Assembly (NCBI GenBank): GCA_900539175.1
Contig: UQAW01000064.1
Coordinates: forward strand, 1 to 23,016
DNA: 23,016 nt
Direction: 5' to 3'
DNA from: an uncultured Lachnospiraceae bacterium
Lineage (GTDB): Bacteria > Bacillota > Clostridia > Lachnospirales > Lachnospiraceae
Under the pieces are notes generated by a model. It was not told where the DNA came from and did not search any database. It was given only the letters and a program-made list of their open reading frames with translations. The translations under genes were made by a program, and so were the position numbers. The stretch's first letter is position 1. Each line of letters begins with the position of its first letter. Of this stretch, positions 1 to 8,280 are shown in pieces.

Positions 1-18
1 ATTAAATTGGCCAGGCTG

Positions 19-50
19 TATCCGGTTATAGTTTAGAAACTAACCGGATA
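19..50. other. Perfect 10-bp inverted repeat near window edge
   Basis: TATCCGGTTA at 19-28 is the exact reverse complement of TAACCGGATA at 41-50, with a GTTT/AAAC pair inside the loop. It lies just beyond the end of the transposase remnant. No T-tract follows on the plus strand. It could be an attenuator hairpin or the end of an adjoining element that continues outside the window. The sequence does not decide between these. Confidence 0.5.
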
Positions 51-115
51 TAGTACTAGGCAATTTTGATGATGTTGTAAGTGACATTTTGACTCAGAAA
101 AGTTCTGCAGTTCCG

Positions 116-361
116 CTAATTCTGCCTAACGTACATTACAAGGACATCTTTATGACCTTCCATATCAATCCCGATTGCAATATAAACCGCACGTTTTGCA
201 ATTCTCCCATCGTTTCCTACATGGTAATGGACGACATCTATAAACATAACCGCATAAACCTCTTCCAGCGGCCGTTTCAGCTTTTTTAGGATCGGGAGGA
301 CATTATCAGTAATTCTGCTAATTGTGCTGTCTGATATTTCGATATTGTATAGTTCATGCAT
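116..361 (-). pseudogene. IS256-family transposase, central fragment
   Basis: The reading frame aligns by eye with the centre of IS256/mutator-type transposases. It has the EISDSTISRITD segment, then RPLEEVYAVMFIDVVHYHV, which carries the first catalytic Asp of the DDE triad, then AVYIAIGIDMEGHKDVL. It stops at YVRQN, where intact family members continue for more than 200 residues with the other catalytic acids. The frame belongs to the same element as the N-terminal piece at 369-665, but about 50 residues between them are missing and the frame is shifted. It cannot encode an active transposase. The family call is confident; the exact IS name cannot be given. Confidence 0.85.
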
Positions 362-368
362 AGGGCGC

Positions 369-665
369 TCAATGTATGTTATTGGTGGTTATTTCCTTGG
401 CATGCATGGTTTTCTGGGAGTGACCATTTCTGGAGGTGTCTGTTTCTTTGTTTCGGTAATCATACTTAGAATAACCGAGTTCTTCGTGCAGTTCCTGATC
501 CAGACCACCTTCCAGTATGATTGACATCATATCTTTCATAATGGAATTTAAGTCAGTTCCGTCCTTGACTTTTACATTGTTTTCTTGTGGATAACTGCCC
601 ATCGTTTCACAAAGGGCAGATTTTTGTGGAGAATCCTTTTTACTTGTCATAAAATAAATCTCCAA
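369..665 (-). pseudogene. IS256-family transposase, N-terminal fragment
   Basis: This open frame of 98 residues contains the typical IS256-family N-terminal block: DLNSIMKDMMSIILEGGLDQEL, then HEELGYSKYDYRNKETDTSRNGHSQKTM. After KTM the reading turns into an unrelated tail and stops. In intact members that point leads into a conserved DVDI-VPRDR-type block, which is absent here. Together with 116-361 it shows an insertion sequence that lost an internal segment and its 3' half. The upstream ATG at 663-665 is a plausible original start. The remnant is not expected to be functional. Confidence 0.8.
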
Positions 666-709
666 ACGGAGTGATTTTATCTTATATCAGTTTCGAGGGT
701 TACACGATC

Positions 710-835
710 TTTTGGTTACTTCCGTGGTGACAATCTAATACCTTCATTTTCTATCCATGCATATAAGGCTCTTTTAGTAGGATAATCAAAAACGTGGGTT
801 GTTTTGGTCACCGGTGATAGAAATGTAATGAAATA
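710..835 (-). pseudogene. HTH fragment of an IS3-type (OrfA-like) transposase
   Basis: Read on the minus strand, a short frame encodes SPVTKTTHVFDYPTKRALYAWIENEG followed by IRLSPRK and a stop (split here; no single start codon is seen). The pattern of a Tyr-Pro-(T/S)-x-x-x-L-x-x-W-I turn is characteristic of the helix-turn-helix found at the start of IS3-group OrfA and related transposases. There is a stop codon upstream in frame and no start, so this is a remnant. The family call rests on the motif only. Confidence 0.45.
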
Positions 836-910
836 TTATTTTTAAATGAAATATATACTGATTTAGCTTCTTTTGGAACCCTTAAGGAGTCTGGATTTTT
901 ATTCACTTTC

Positions 911-940
911 TTGACACAAAACCTGCTAATGGCATATGAT
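911..940 (+). promoter_or_regulatory. Promoter-like -35/-10 pair, target unclear
   Basis: TTGACA at 911-916 is followed after 18 bp by TATGAT at 935-940, which is close to a sigma-A consensus. No open frame begins within the next 250 bp. It may be an orphan promoter from the decayed mobile element, or it may contribute a long leader to the response regulator at 1251. Confidence 0.35.
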
Positions 941-1250
941 CTTGCAAGATATATATTCTATGCCATGATATGGACTTTTGTAAAATTCAATGTTTTTTCA
1001 ACGTGATTTATGAAAGGGGTTCATCCTGTGATGAAAATTTAAAATTAGTATTTCGTTCAATCCCTGTTGCACTGCTATAGATTGTTATATAGTTTATAGG
1101 ATTTTCTTTTCCTTGCTTTTTTCTTCATCAGAGTTCATAATAACAAGAGAAAGAGTATAGTACAATATAGCAGTCATTTAAACTGCTTAAAAAGTCTACT
1201 GTTCTAATTGAGACTTGTGTGTGACAGATAGAGAAAGGAGCAGGTAAAAG

Positions 1251-1874
1251 ATGAAAATCGTAATCGTAGATGATGACCAGCTGGTAGCATCTTCGCTTGA
1301 AATTATTCTGGGAGCTGAACCGGAGATTGAGATTGCAGCCACCGGATATTCCGGTCAGGAAGCAATTGAATTGTATCAGAAACATCAACCGGATATTCTG
1401 TTGATGGATATCCGGATGGAAGGAATGACAGGTCTGGAGGCTGCAGAAAAGATTTTGGAACGGGAGCCGGAAGCCCTGATCTTGTTTCTTACTACTTTTT
1501 CGGATGACGAATATATTGTCAAAGCATTAAAAATGGGTGCAAAGGGTTACCTTCTGAAGCAGGACTTCGCTAGCATTGCTCCGGCACTCAAGGCAGTAAA
1601 ATCAGGTCAAAGTGTATTTGGCGGGCAGATCGTATCGAAGCTTCCGAATCTGCTGAGTAAGAAAAGGGCACCAGATTATGAATCCCTGGGATTGAGCGAA
1701 CGCGAATGGGAAGTAACGGCACTTGTCGCAGAAGGCTTGAGCAACCGTGAAATTGCCGAAAAACTATATTTAAGCGAAGGAACAGTGCGTAATTATATCA
1801 GCACAGTTCTGGAGAAGCTTCAGCTTCGGGATCGGACACAGCTGGCAGTATTTTATCTGAAAAATAATGGCTAA
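1251..1874 (+). CDS. NarL/FixJ-family response regulator
   Basis: Transcriptional regulator of 207 residues with an N-terminal receiver domain (about 1-118) and a C-terminal LuxR-type helix-turn-helix (about 145-205). The acidic pocket is visible as D7-D8-D9. The phospho-acceptor is D53 in LLMDIR, the switch Thr is at about T81, and the conserved Lys is K103 in GYLLKQD. The HTH reads LSEREWEVTALVAEGLSNRE and continues IAEKLYLSEGTVRNY. The start is supported by AAAGGAG about 10 bp upstream. Length is normal for the family. No histidine kinase gene adjoins it: upstream is decayed IS DNA and downstream is a terminator, so it is an orphan here. The kinase and target genes cannot be inferred from this window. 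Confidence 0.93.
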   Translation: MKIVIVDDDQLVASSLEIILGAEPEIEIAATGYSGQEAIELYQKHQPDILLMDIRMEGMTGLEAAEKILEREPEALILFLTTFSDDEYIVKALKMGAKGYLLKQDFASIAPALKAVKSGQSVFGGQIVSKLPNLLSKKRAPDYESLGLSEREWEVTALVAEGLSNREIAEKLYLSEGTVRNYISTVLEKLQLRDRTQLAVFYLKNNG

Positions 1875-1885
1875 GTGCAAATAGA

Positions 1886-1938
1886 AGGGGCTGTCGCTTT
1901 AACGATCAAAAATCGTTAGGGCGAAGCCTCTTTTTTTA
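1886..1938 (+). terminator. Rho-independent terminator of the response regulator gene
   Basis: The arms GGGGCT/AGCCTC, TCGC/GCGA and AACGAT/ATCGTT stack into a long hairpin with a CAAAA loop, followed by seven T residues at 1931-1937. It lies 12 bp after the stop codon. Confidence 0.9.
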
Positions 1939-1948
1939 TTAAAGGAAA

Positions 1949-2138
1949 GTTCTCCTTTCGGAGAACCCTTGAAATTAAAAATGCCCGCTGGAAGCGGGCA
2001 TGATGAAACAGACGGTGGTTAAAAGAGGTCAATATAGAAGCATGAGATTATTATGAAACAAAGCGGGTCATAAAGCAGGCCCTTATTACCCCTCAAGATT
2101 GAGGGGCAGGGGAGCTGAGATGCCGAAGGCATTTTTTT
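1949..2138 (+). other. Hairpin cluster, candidate small structured RNA
   Basis: Four perfect stems follow one another: GTTCTCC/GGAGAAC (1949-1966), ATGCCCGCT/AGCGGGCAT (1981-2001), CCCCTC/GAGGGG (2089-2106) and ATGCC/GGCAT (2120-2132). The last is followed by seven T residues, so it looks like a plus-strand terminator. On the minus strand the second stem is followed by TTTTTAATTT and could terminate a leftward transcript. No ORF of note lies inside. A small RNA ending near 2138 is possible but not proven. Confidence 0.4.
2120..2138 (+). terminator. Hairpin with T-tract
   Basis: ATGCC-GAA-GGCAT followed by a run of T residues to 2138. The 5-bp stem is short but the T-tract is good. It would end any transcript running through the preceding hairpin cluster. 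Confidence 0.55.
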
Positions 2139-2181
2139 ATATTAAAGGAGCTGTGAATGTGGTGCAGTTGGCAGAACTTCA

Positions 2182-2330
2182 GTGCGCCTTCCGGGCGCAA
2201 GCAGGTAATAGCGCCTTATAGAGGCAGAGCAAGCCACTCGCTAAGCCGGTGGTCTTGACTAGGTGCTGTTGGTAAGGAACAGAGTTCGAAGATATTCTTA
2301 CACGCCCTGATTGGTTTTGTATACCTTTTA
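2182..2330 (+). other. GC-rich structured stretch, possible group II intron 5' remnant
   Basis: This stretch is more GC-rich than its surroundings and has no useful ORF. It begins GTGCG, which fits the GUGYG 5' end consensus of group II introns. It contains small hairpins such as GCGCC-TTCC-GGGCGC at 2184-2198 and CCACTCGCTAAGCCGGTGG. No reverse transcriptase or domain V hairpin follows, so if it is an intron it is a 5' fragment. The call is tentative. A different structured RNA is possible. Confidence 0.28.
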
Positions 2331-2372
2331 AAATGCATTGACTTGAAATGAGTGGTATATATTGTTGCTTTT

Positions 2373-2412
2373 TGTCGAACGATACAATTGTATGTCGAAA
2401 AATGCGATTGAT
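2373..2412 (+). promoter_or_regulatory. Tandem 20-bp direct repeat, activator site
   Basis: Two imperfect copies, TGTCGAACGATACAATTGTA (2373-2392) and TGTCGAAAAATGCGATTGAT (2393-2412), lie head to tail. The second begins 25 bp upstream of the -35 box. The same arrangement with the same spacing occurs at 10839-10878. A 20-bp period places both copies on one DNA face, as for response regulators such as LytTR-type proteins. TGTCGAA also equals the Spo0A box. Which protein binds is unknown. Confidence 0.75.
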
Positions 2413-2417
2413 TCTAC

Positions 2418-2446
2418 TTGAACAATTTTTAGAATATATGTATAAT
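2418..2446 (+). promoter_or_regulatory. Sigma-A-type promoter of the first secreted-protein operon
   Basis: TTGAAC (2418-2423), 17 bp, TATAAT (2441-2446). The -10 box is perfect and the -35 is imperfect, consistent with activation from the adjacent direct repeats. The leader to the first gene is about 175 bp. It includes a short ATG frame (MVIYE) with a strong GGAGGGG site at about 2560-2568. Confidence 0.75.
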
Positions 2447-2627
2447 TGTTAATATAATAAAGAGAATTCGAAATAATTAGATTCATATATTGAATTATAA
2501 TGAAAATTCGGTTTGTATAATTCTAGACACTATTTGTTATCGAAAGATGTATAGCGGAGAAGGAGGGGAGTCCAATGGTTATATATGAATAGAGGTATCA
2601 ACAAATAAATACGAGGGAGGATTTTCT

Positions 2628-3020
2628 ATGAAAAGGATTATTGGATGGTTTGTTGATTTTTTAATGCCACTCATACTCTTGCTTTCATATACCTTATTGG
2701 AAAGAGTAATTTCCATAAAGTATCAATACGTTCCTGTTTATGAAAAAGAAGTGCCATTTGAAATAATATCAAATTTTATTATTGCATTGTATGTAATATT
2801 ACTATGCAAAAGATCCTTTAGGCGTGTGAAAGAAAATTCCGGTATTCATACAGGAAGTATTTGGGGAATACTATTGGTTACTATTGTTTTTGCTATATCG
2901 TTTATTCCAGAGATTAATTTTAAGTTATTAAATCATTTCTTGCTGTATTGTCCGGCGCAATGTACGATTATATTTACTGTAGTTATAGTAACTTTTATTG
3001 CCGAACTTAAAAGAAAATGA
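2628..3020 (+). CDS. Small four-helix membrane protein, unknown function
   Basis: A 130-residue protein that I do not recognise. It has four predicted hydrophobic segments at about 7-25, 45-61, 77-95 and 110-126. A basic loop (KRSFRRVK, 61-68) lies after the second, and the protein ends in the basic tail ELKRK. The start is supported by GAGGGAGGA 8 bp upstream. It is the first gene after the direct-repeat promoter at 2373-2446. The secreted-protein gene starts 16 bp after its stop, so the two are almost certainly co-transcribed. A role in export, immunity or anchoring of the neighbouring secreted protein is a guess from context only. DNA here is AT-rich compared with the flanking housekeeping genes, which fits accessory origin. 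Confidence 0.7.
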   Translation: MKRIIGWFVDFLMPLILLLSYTLLERVISIKYQYVPVYEKEVPFEIISNFIIALYVILLCKRSFRRVKENSGIHTGSIWGILLVTIVFAISFIPEINFKLLNHFLLYCPAQCTIIFTVVIVTFIAELKRK

Positions 3021-3036
3021 AAGGAGCACAAATAAT

Positions 3037-3786
3037 ATGAGAAAACAAAAAATTTTGTCTTGTTTCCTGACATTAGTCATATTTTTAGTTGCACCATTGA
3101 ATGTGTATGCTACTCAAATTTCAAGTGAAATGCCATATAGAGATGGGGATATACCAGCGGATGTCTACGAGCTTATTGAGGAGTATAAAAATGGTACTTA
3201 TTCAGTTGGGACAAATGACAAGAATGGTATTGCGCAGGCTCTGTTTGAAGGTACTGCGGATGAAGCGGATTATGAAAGTAAAGATGCAGATGTTAAAAAA
3301 CTTTATAACTTAAAAAAAGTAGCCGAAAATACTTTTGAGGCTACTCAGGTCAGCCTTTATTCACTTGAAAACACCACTCAGGGTCAAATGAAGGGAGTAA
3401 TTATCTACAATCGTATTACCTATAACACGAAATCTTTTAATGGAGATCCTTGGAACTATGTAATGTTAACAAAGGTAAGTGGCGGTGTTGTGCAAAATAA
3501 TGGTAATTACTGGTGCGAAGCATTGTACTTAAGATATCATGTTTATGGTGATGCGTTTTCTGAAACAGGCACTCATGTAGGATATAAAGGTGCTGATTCT
3601 GGTTATGGAAATCAAATATATGCCCCGAGTGTAGGGACAAATTATTCCCGGAGTGGTCCAAGTGACTATTATTATAGTCTTGGATATAAAGGTACCGCTT
3701 TAAGTGGTTTTACAAAGGGGACTATTAGTTTTCGCCTGGGTGCAAGTGAGGAATTAGTAACTAGATGTGCAATTAATGCGATTTAA
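3037..3786 (+). CDS. Secreted protein of unknown function
   Basis: A 249-residue protein with a clear Sec signal peptide: MRKQK, a hydrophobic core LTLVIFLVAP, and probable cleavage after NVYA (about residue 25). The frame is open 39 bp further upstream, but AAGGAG at 3021-3026 and the signal peptide place the start at 3037. The mature part is acidic near its N-terminus and rich in Tyr, Gly and Asn in its C-terminal half. It has two Cys residues, one in NYWCEALYL and one in the last seven residues, that could form a disulfide. No catalytic motif or anchor is recognised. It follows the four-helix membrane protein and precedes a 54-residue single-helix peptide. The promoter it depends on also occurs in front of the unrelated secreted protein at 11170, so both may belong to one regulon. 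Confidence 0.75.
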   Translation: MRKQKILSCFLTLVIFLVAPLNVYATQISSEMPYRDGDIPADVYELIEEYKNGTYSVGTNDKNGIAQALFEGTADEADYESKDADVKKLYNLKKVAENTFEATQVSLYSLENTTQGQMKGVIIYNRITYNTKSFNGDPWNYVMLTKVSGGVVQNNGNYWCEALYLRYHVYGDAFSETGTHVGYKGADSGYGNQIYAPSVGTNYSRSGPSDYYYSLGYKGTALSGFTKGTISFRLGASEELVTRCAINAI

Positions 3787-3791
3787 GTATA

Positions 3792-3956
3792 ATGAACAAG
3801 AGCAATATAATACACATGACTGCAAATGTAGACATTTCTACAAATATTAGTATGATAGTTGCTGCTTTATATGTTGTCTTGTCAATTGGCGCTTTTTATC
3901 TTGAGTGTATATCTTGTTCGAGTGGTTCATCTTTTAATCAGGAAGTTAGAGCATGA
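3792..3956 (+). CDS. Candidate 54-residue single-pass membrane peptide
   Basis: ATG at 3792, stop at 3954-3956. The product has a polar N-terminus (MNKSNIIHMTANVDISTN) and one hydrophobic segment, SMIVAALYVVLSIGAFYL (about 20-37). A short tail with two Cys in CISCSSGSS follows. It starts 5 bp after the stop of the secreted-protein gene and ends before a terminator, so it fits as the last gene of the operon. No good ribosome site is visible, so translation would have to be coupled or weak. The family is not recognised. The case rests on the membrane-helix pattern and position. Confidence 0.4.
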   Translation: MNKSNIIHMTANVDISTNISMIVAALYVVLSIGAFYLECISCSSGSSFNQEVRA

Positions 3957-3990
3957 TATCTCAAAAAAATTATAAATAATTTTGGGGTAA

Positions 3991-4032
3991 AAGAGCCCGG
4001 TTCCCGCATAAGATAAGGGAACCGGACTTTTT
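3991..4032. terminator. Bidirectional terminator between converging genes
   Basis: CCGGTTCCC (3997-4005) pairs with GGGAACCGG (4017-4025) around an 11-nt loop. The stem is extended by AAGAG/CTTTT, with T residues to the right and A residues to the left. It can therefore end both the plus-strand operon and the minus-strand gene at 4054-8280. Confidence 0.88.
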
Positions 4033-4053
4033 GTATGAAAAAGGAGCTGTGCA

Positions 4054-7000
4054 CTAATTGCTTAGCAGATTTTTATTTGCTGTGGAAAGCATCAGTTTGA
4101 TGCGGTTCAATTGGTTTACTTCGGAAGCGCCGGGATCGTAGTCAATTGCCACGATATTTGCCTGCGGGTATTCTTTGCGGATTGCTTTGATGACACCCTT
4201 TCCTACAATATGGTTCGGCAGACAGCCAAATGGCTGGGTACATACGATGTTCAGAACACCGCTGTGAATCAGTTCCATCATCTCTCCTGTCAGGAACCAG
4301 CCTTCACCAGTCTGGTTACCCACAGATACGATCGGTGATGCCATCTTTGCCAGATCATCAATCTTGGCAGGCGGAGTAAAATGTTTACTTTTTTTGAATT
4401 CCTTTGTGGCAGCATCACGGAGCCAGTTGATAAATGCAACGCCCATGTTTGCTATCGTGGAGCCGGACTTTTTAAACCCAAAGTGCTCCACCTTGAAGTT
4501 TGTATTATAAAAGCAGTAGCACATAAAGTCAATCAGATCCGGGCAGACAGCTTCTGCCCCTTCTTTTTCCAATAATTCCGCCAGATGGTTGTTAGCTGCG
4601 GGAAGGAATTTCACCAGAATCTCACCTACGATTCCCACACGTGGTTTTTGTTCATCGGTAATCGGCAGACGGTCGAAATCCCGGATAATGGTCCGGCAGA
4701 TCTGCTGGAATCTGGTATGGCTTACATGCTTACCGCTTACAAAGTCAATACAGATTTTCTCCCATTTACGGTGAAGCCGATTGGCAGAACCTTTCTTCAC
4801 TTCATAAGGGCGCATACGGTAGAGACATTTCATAAGGATATCTCCGAAAACAGCGGCATAAGACAGGCGCAGAGCCAGCTTCGGCGTAATCTTAAAGCCG
4901 GGGTTGCTCTCCAGACCGCTTAAGTTGATGGAGATGACCGGTATGTGTGACAGATCAGCTTTCTCCAGCGCACGGCGGATGAAACCGATGTAATTGGAAG
5001 CACGGCAGCCGCCCCCGGTCTGTGACATGATGATTGCCACTTTGTTTAAATCATATTTGCCGGACAAAAGTGCCTGCATAATCTGGCCGACTACCATCAG
5101 AGACGGATAACAGGCGTCGTTATTGACATATTTCAGTCCCACATCCACCGCTTCTTTGTTGTCGTTGGGCAGAACCTCCAGATGATAACCGCTGGCGTTA
5201 AATGCCGCTTCCAGGATGGAAAAGTGAATCGGTGACATCTGCGGGCAGAGAATCGTATAGTCTTTTCGCATCTCCTTGGTAAATGATACTTTCCGGATGG
5301 AAGCAGGTACGATTCTGCGTGGTTCTTTTGCCTTATCCCGGGCGCGCAGAGCCGCCAGAAGAGAGCGGACACGAATCCGGGCCGCGCCTAAGTTGTTGAC
5401 CTCATCAATTTTTAAGCAGGTATAAATCTTGTTGCTCTGGGTCAGAATCTCATATACCTGATCTGTGGTGACCGCATCCAGACCGCATCCGAAGGAGTTG
5501 AGCTGAATCAGATCCAGATCATCCCGGAGTTTGACATAGTTGGCAGCCGCATACAGACGGGTATGGTACATCCACTGGTCATTGACACGGAGCGGGCGTT
5601 CCAAAGGAGTCAGGTGGGAGACAGAATCTTCTGTCAGCACGGCGATTCCATAGGAATTGATCATCTCCGGGATTCCATGATGAATTTCCGGATCAATGTG
5701 ATAAGGACGTCCGGCAAGGACGATTCCGCGTTTATGGTTTTTCTTCATCCAGGCAAGGGTTTCCTCGCCCTTCTTCTGGATATCCTTTCTCATATGTTCC
5801 AGTTCCATCCAGCCGGCATGTACAGCCAGGCGTACTTCTCTTTCCGAAATCTGAGAGAATTCTTTTACCAGACCGTCAGCCAGAATCTCTTCACTGGTAA
5901 ATGCCAGGAAGGGATTACGGAATGTGATGGACGGATCATTTAACTCATCCACGTTGTTTTTGATATTCTCCGCATAGGAGGTAACGATTGGGCAGTTAAA
6001 ATGATTGACAGCTTCCTTAAACTCTGTGCGCTCATAGGGAATACAGGGATAGAAGATGTACTTTACCCCTTGTTTCAGCAGCCAGGTTACGTGACCGTGG
6101 GCAAGTTTGGCAGGGTAGCATTCGGATTCGCTGGGAATGGATTCGATGCCCAGTTCGTAAATCTTCCGGTTGGAAGTCGGGGAGAGGACTACCTGATATT
6201 TCAGCTTCGTAAAGAAGGTGAACCAGAACGGATAGTTCTCAAACATATTCAATACTCTGGGAATTCCCACTTTTCCGCGGATGGCTTCATCTTCCGGAAG
6301 CGGTGTGTAGCCGAATAACTTTTTATATTTGTAATCGAACAGGTTCGGAATCTGGTCTTTGTTCTTTTCTTTTCCGATTCCACGTTCGCAGCGGTTTCCG
6401 CTGATATACTGACGTCCCCCGGAAAAGCGGTTGATGGTCAGGCGGCAGCTGTTGGTGCAGCCCTTACAATTTGCCATCGTGGTGGAATACTGCAAGGTGT
6501 TGATCTTTTCGATCGGAAGCATCGTGGTTTCTTTGTCTTCACTGTAACGCTCACGGGCAATCAGGGCAGCGCCGAAGGCCCCCATGATACCGGCGATATC
6601 CGGACGGATCGCCTCACAGTCTGCGATGCGCTCAAAGCTGCGGAGAACCGCATCGTTGTAGAAGGTTCCGCCTTGTACGACGATGTGTGTTCCAAGTTCC
6701 GAGGCATTGGAAACCTTGATGACCTTGTAAAGGGCATTCTTGATGACCGAGTATGCAAGTCCGGCGGAGATATCTGCGACGGAAGCACCTTCCTTTTGTG
6801 CCTGTTTCACCTTGGAATTCATAAATACGGTACAGCGGGTTCCCAGATCAATCGGATGTTGCGCGAACAATGCTTCTTTCGCAAAATCCTGAACACTGTA
6901 ATTCAAAGACTGTGCGAAGTTCTCAATGAAAGAACCGCAGCCAGAGGAACAGGCTTCGTTTAACTGCACGCTGTCTACCGTGTGATTCTTGATTTTGATA

Positions 7001-8280
7001 CATTTCATATCCTGACCGCCGATGTCCAGAATACAGTCTACGTTCGGGTCGAAGAAAGCGGCGGCATAATAGTGAGATACAGTTTCCACCTCGCCTTCAT
7101 CCAACATCAGTGCCGCTTTGATCAGAGCCTCGCCGTATCCGGTAGAACAGGAATAGGCAATATGAGCCGATGAGGGCATTTGTTCATAGATTTCCTGAAT
7201 GGCACGGATAGAAGTAGCCAATGGATTTCCTTCATTATTACGATAGAAGCTGTATAAGAGAGAACCATCTTCTCCGACGAGTGCAGCCTTTGTGGTAGTG
7301 GATCCGGCATCAATACCCAGATAACAGTTACCCTCGTAGGAGGACAAATCACCCGTTGCCACATTGTTCTGACTCTGACGGCTGCTGAACGCATCATATT
7401 CTTCCTGAGAAGCAAAAAGCGGCTCCATACGTTCTACTTCAAAATCCAGTTTTACTTTGTTATGAAGCTGTTCAATCAGACGTTCCAGAGATAACTGCAC
7501 CTTCTCATCTGCGTTTAATGCACTGCCGATGGCGGCAAACAGATGGGAGTGTTCCGGCGCGATGGTATGTTCTTCATCCAGTTTCAAGGTGCGGATAAAG
7601 CACTGCTTTAATTCGGAAAGGAAATGCAGCGGTCCTCCAAGGAATGCCACATGTCCCCGAATCGGTTTTCCACAGGCAAGTCCTGAGATGGTCTGGTTTA
7701 CAACAGCCTGAAAGATGGAGACTGCCAGATCTTCTTTTGTTGCACCGTCATTGATCAGGGGCTGGATATCTGTCTTTGCAAATACACCGCATCGTGCGGC
7801 AATCGGGTAAATGGATTTGTAATTTTTGGCATATTCGTTCAATCCGCTTGCATCGGTCTGAAGAAGGGAAGCCATCTGGTCAATGAAAGAGCCGGTGCCG
7901 CCGGCACAGATTCCGTTCATACGCTGTTCCACATTGCCGCCTTCAAAATAGATGATTTTGGCATCTTCGCCGCCCAGTTCGATGGCGACATCGGTTTTTG
8001 ATTCGTAAGATTTCAGTGAAGTGGATACGGCGATTACTTCCTGAACAAAGGGAATTCCCAGATGTTTGGCAAGCGTCAGGCCGCCGGAACCCGTGATGAC
8101 CGGGCTTAAGATAATCTCCCCCAGTTGATCGTGTACTTTGGAAAGCAGAGATTCTAAGGTTTCCTGAATATTGGCAAAATGCCGCTCATAATCAGAAAAC
8201 AGAAGATTCTGCTGTTCATCCAGAAGTGCAATTTTTACAGTGGTAGAGCCAATATCGATACCAAGTGTATATGTATTCAT
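4054..8280 (-). CDS. Fused double acyl-CoA dehydratase activase / dehydratase-like protein
   Basis: A 1408-residue cytoplasmic protein. Residues 1-260 form a BcrAD/BadFG (HgdC-type) ATPase with the phosphate loop GIDIGSTTVK and probable [4Fe-4S] ligands C125 (NGICAGGTGS) and C164 (AARCGVFAKT). Residues 318-575 repeat that fold: GIDAGSTTTK, C444 in NEACSSGCGS and C483 in GTRCTVFMNS. A Cys cluster (C605, C608, C612, C631) follows, then a DUF2229-like region (about 670-890). The C-terminal part (about 1010-1400) resembles the D-component of 2-hydroxyacyl-CoA dehydratases, with NNDACYPSLM and GGGCRASNY. Family members use ATP to drive an electron to low potential. The physiological substrate of this fused form is, to my knowledge, not established. 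No dehydratase or CoA-transferase gene adjoins it. AAGGAG 8 bp upstream supports the start. Confidence 0.88.
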   Translation of the reverse strand: MNTYTLGIDIGSTTVKIALLDEQQNLLFSDYERHFANIQETLESLLSKVHDQLGEIILSPVITGSGGLTLAKHLGIPFVQEVIAVSTSLKSYESKTDVAIELGGEDAKIIYFEGGNVEQRMNGICAGGTGSFIDQMASLLQTDASGLNEYAKNYKSIYPIAARCGVFAKTDIQPLINDGATKEDLAVSIFQAVVNQTISGLACGKPIRGHVAFLGGPLHFLSELKQCFIRTLKLDEEHTIAPEHSHLFAAIGSALNADEKVQLSLERLIEQLHNKVKLDFEVERMEPLFASQEEYDAFSSRQSQNNVATGDLSSYEGNCYLGIDAGSTTTKAALVGEDGSLLYSFYRNNEGNPLATSIRAIQEIYEQMPSSAHIAYSCSTGYGEALIKAALMLDEGEVETVSHYYAAAFFDPNVDCILDIGGQDMKCIKIKNHTVDSVQLNEACSSGCGSFIENFAQSLNYSVQDFAKEALFAQHPIDLGTRCTVFMNSKVKQAQKEGASVADISAGLAYSVIKNALYKVIKVSNASELGTHIVVQGGTFYNDAVLRSFERIADCEAIRPDIAGIMGAFGAALIARERYSEDKETTMLPIEKINTLQYSTTMANCKGCTNSCRLTINRFSGGRQYISGNRCERGIGKEKNKDQIPNLFDYKYKKLFGYTPLPEDEAIRGKVGIPRVLNMFENYPFWFTFFTKLKYQVVLSPTSNRKIYELGIESIPSESECYPAKLAHGHVTWLLKQGVKYIFYPCIPYERTEFKEAVNHFNCPIVTSYAENIKNNVDELNDPSITFRNPFLAFTSEEILADGLVKEFSQISEREVRLAVHAGWMELEHMRKDIQKKGEETLAWMKKNHKRGIVLAGRPYHIDPEIHHGIPEMINSYGIAVLTEDSVSHLTPLERPLRVNDQWMYHTRLYAAANYVKLRDDLDLIQLNSFGCGLDAVTTDQVYEILTQSNKIYTCLKIDEVNNLGAARIRVRSLLAALRARDKAKEPRRIVPASIRKVSFTKEMRKDYTILCPQMSPIHFSILEAAFNASGYHLEVLPNDNKEAVDVGLKYVNNDACYPSLMVVGQIMQALLSGKYDLNKVAIIMSQTGGGCRASNYIGFIRRALEKADLSHIPVISINLSGLESNPGFKITPKLALRLSYAAVFGDILMKCLYRMRPYEVKKGSANRLHRKWEKICIDFVSGKHVSHTRFQQICRTIIRDFDRLPITDEQKPRVGIVGEILVKFLPAANNHLAELLEKEGAEAVCPDLIDFMCYCFYNTNFKVEHFGFKKSGSTIANMGVAFINWLRDAATKEFKKSKHFTPPAKIDDLAKMASPIVSVGNQTGEGWFLTGEMMELIHSGVLNIVCTQPFGCLPNHIVGKGVIKAIRKEYPQANIVAIDYDPGASEVNQLNRIKLMLSTANKNLLSN

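Larger units (their letters stand above)
666..1250. other. Gene-poor region with IS debris
   Basis: No intact gene is seen in this 585-bp stretch. It holds the transposase HTH fragment at 710-835 on the minus strand and a promoter-like pair at 911-940. It also has a good ribosome site (GAAAGGGG near 1012) followed by an ATG at 1031 that stops after three codons. The DNA is AT-rich and looks like decayed mobile-element sequence leading into the response regulator promoter region. Confidence 0.5.

Noticed and set aside
1128..1388. 86-codon minus-strand frame opposite the response regulator start
   Set aside because: It overlaps the receiver domain antisense and has no supporting signal; the response regulator frame is clear.
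4585..4923. Long plus-strand frames inside 4054-8280 (for example 112, 126 and 105 codons)
   Set aside because: They lie wholly antisense to a well-supported 1408-residue gene, have no family features and no ribosome sites; they are shadows of its codon usage.
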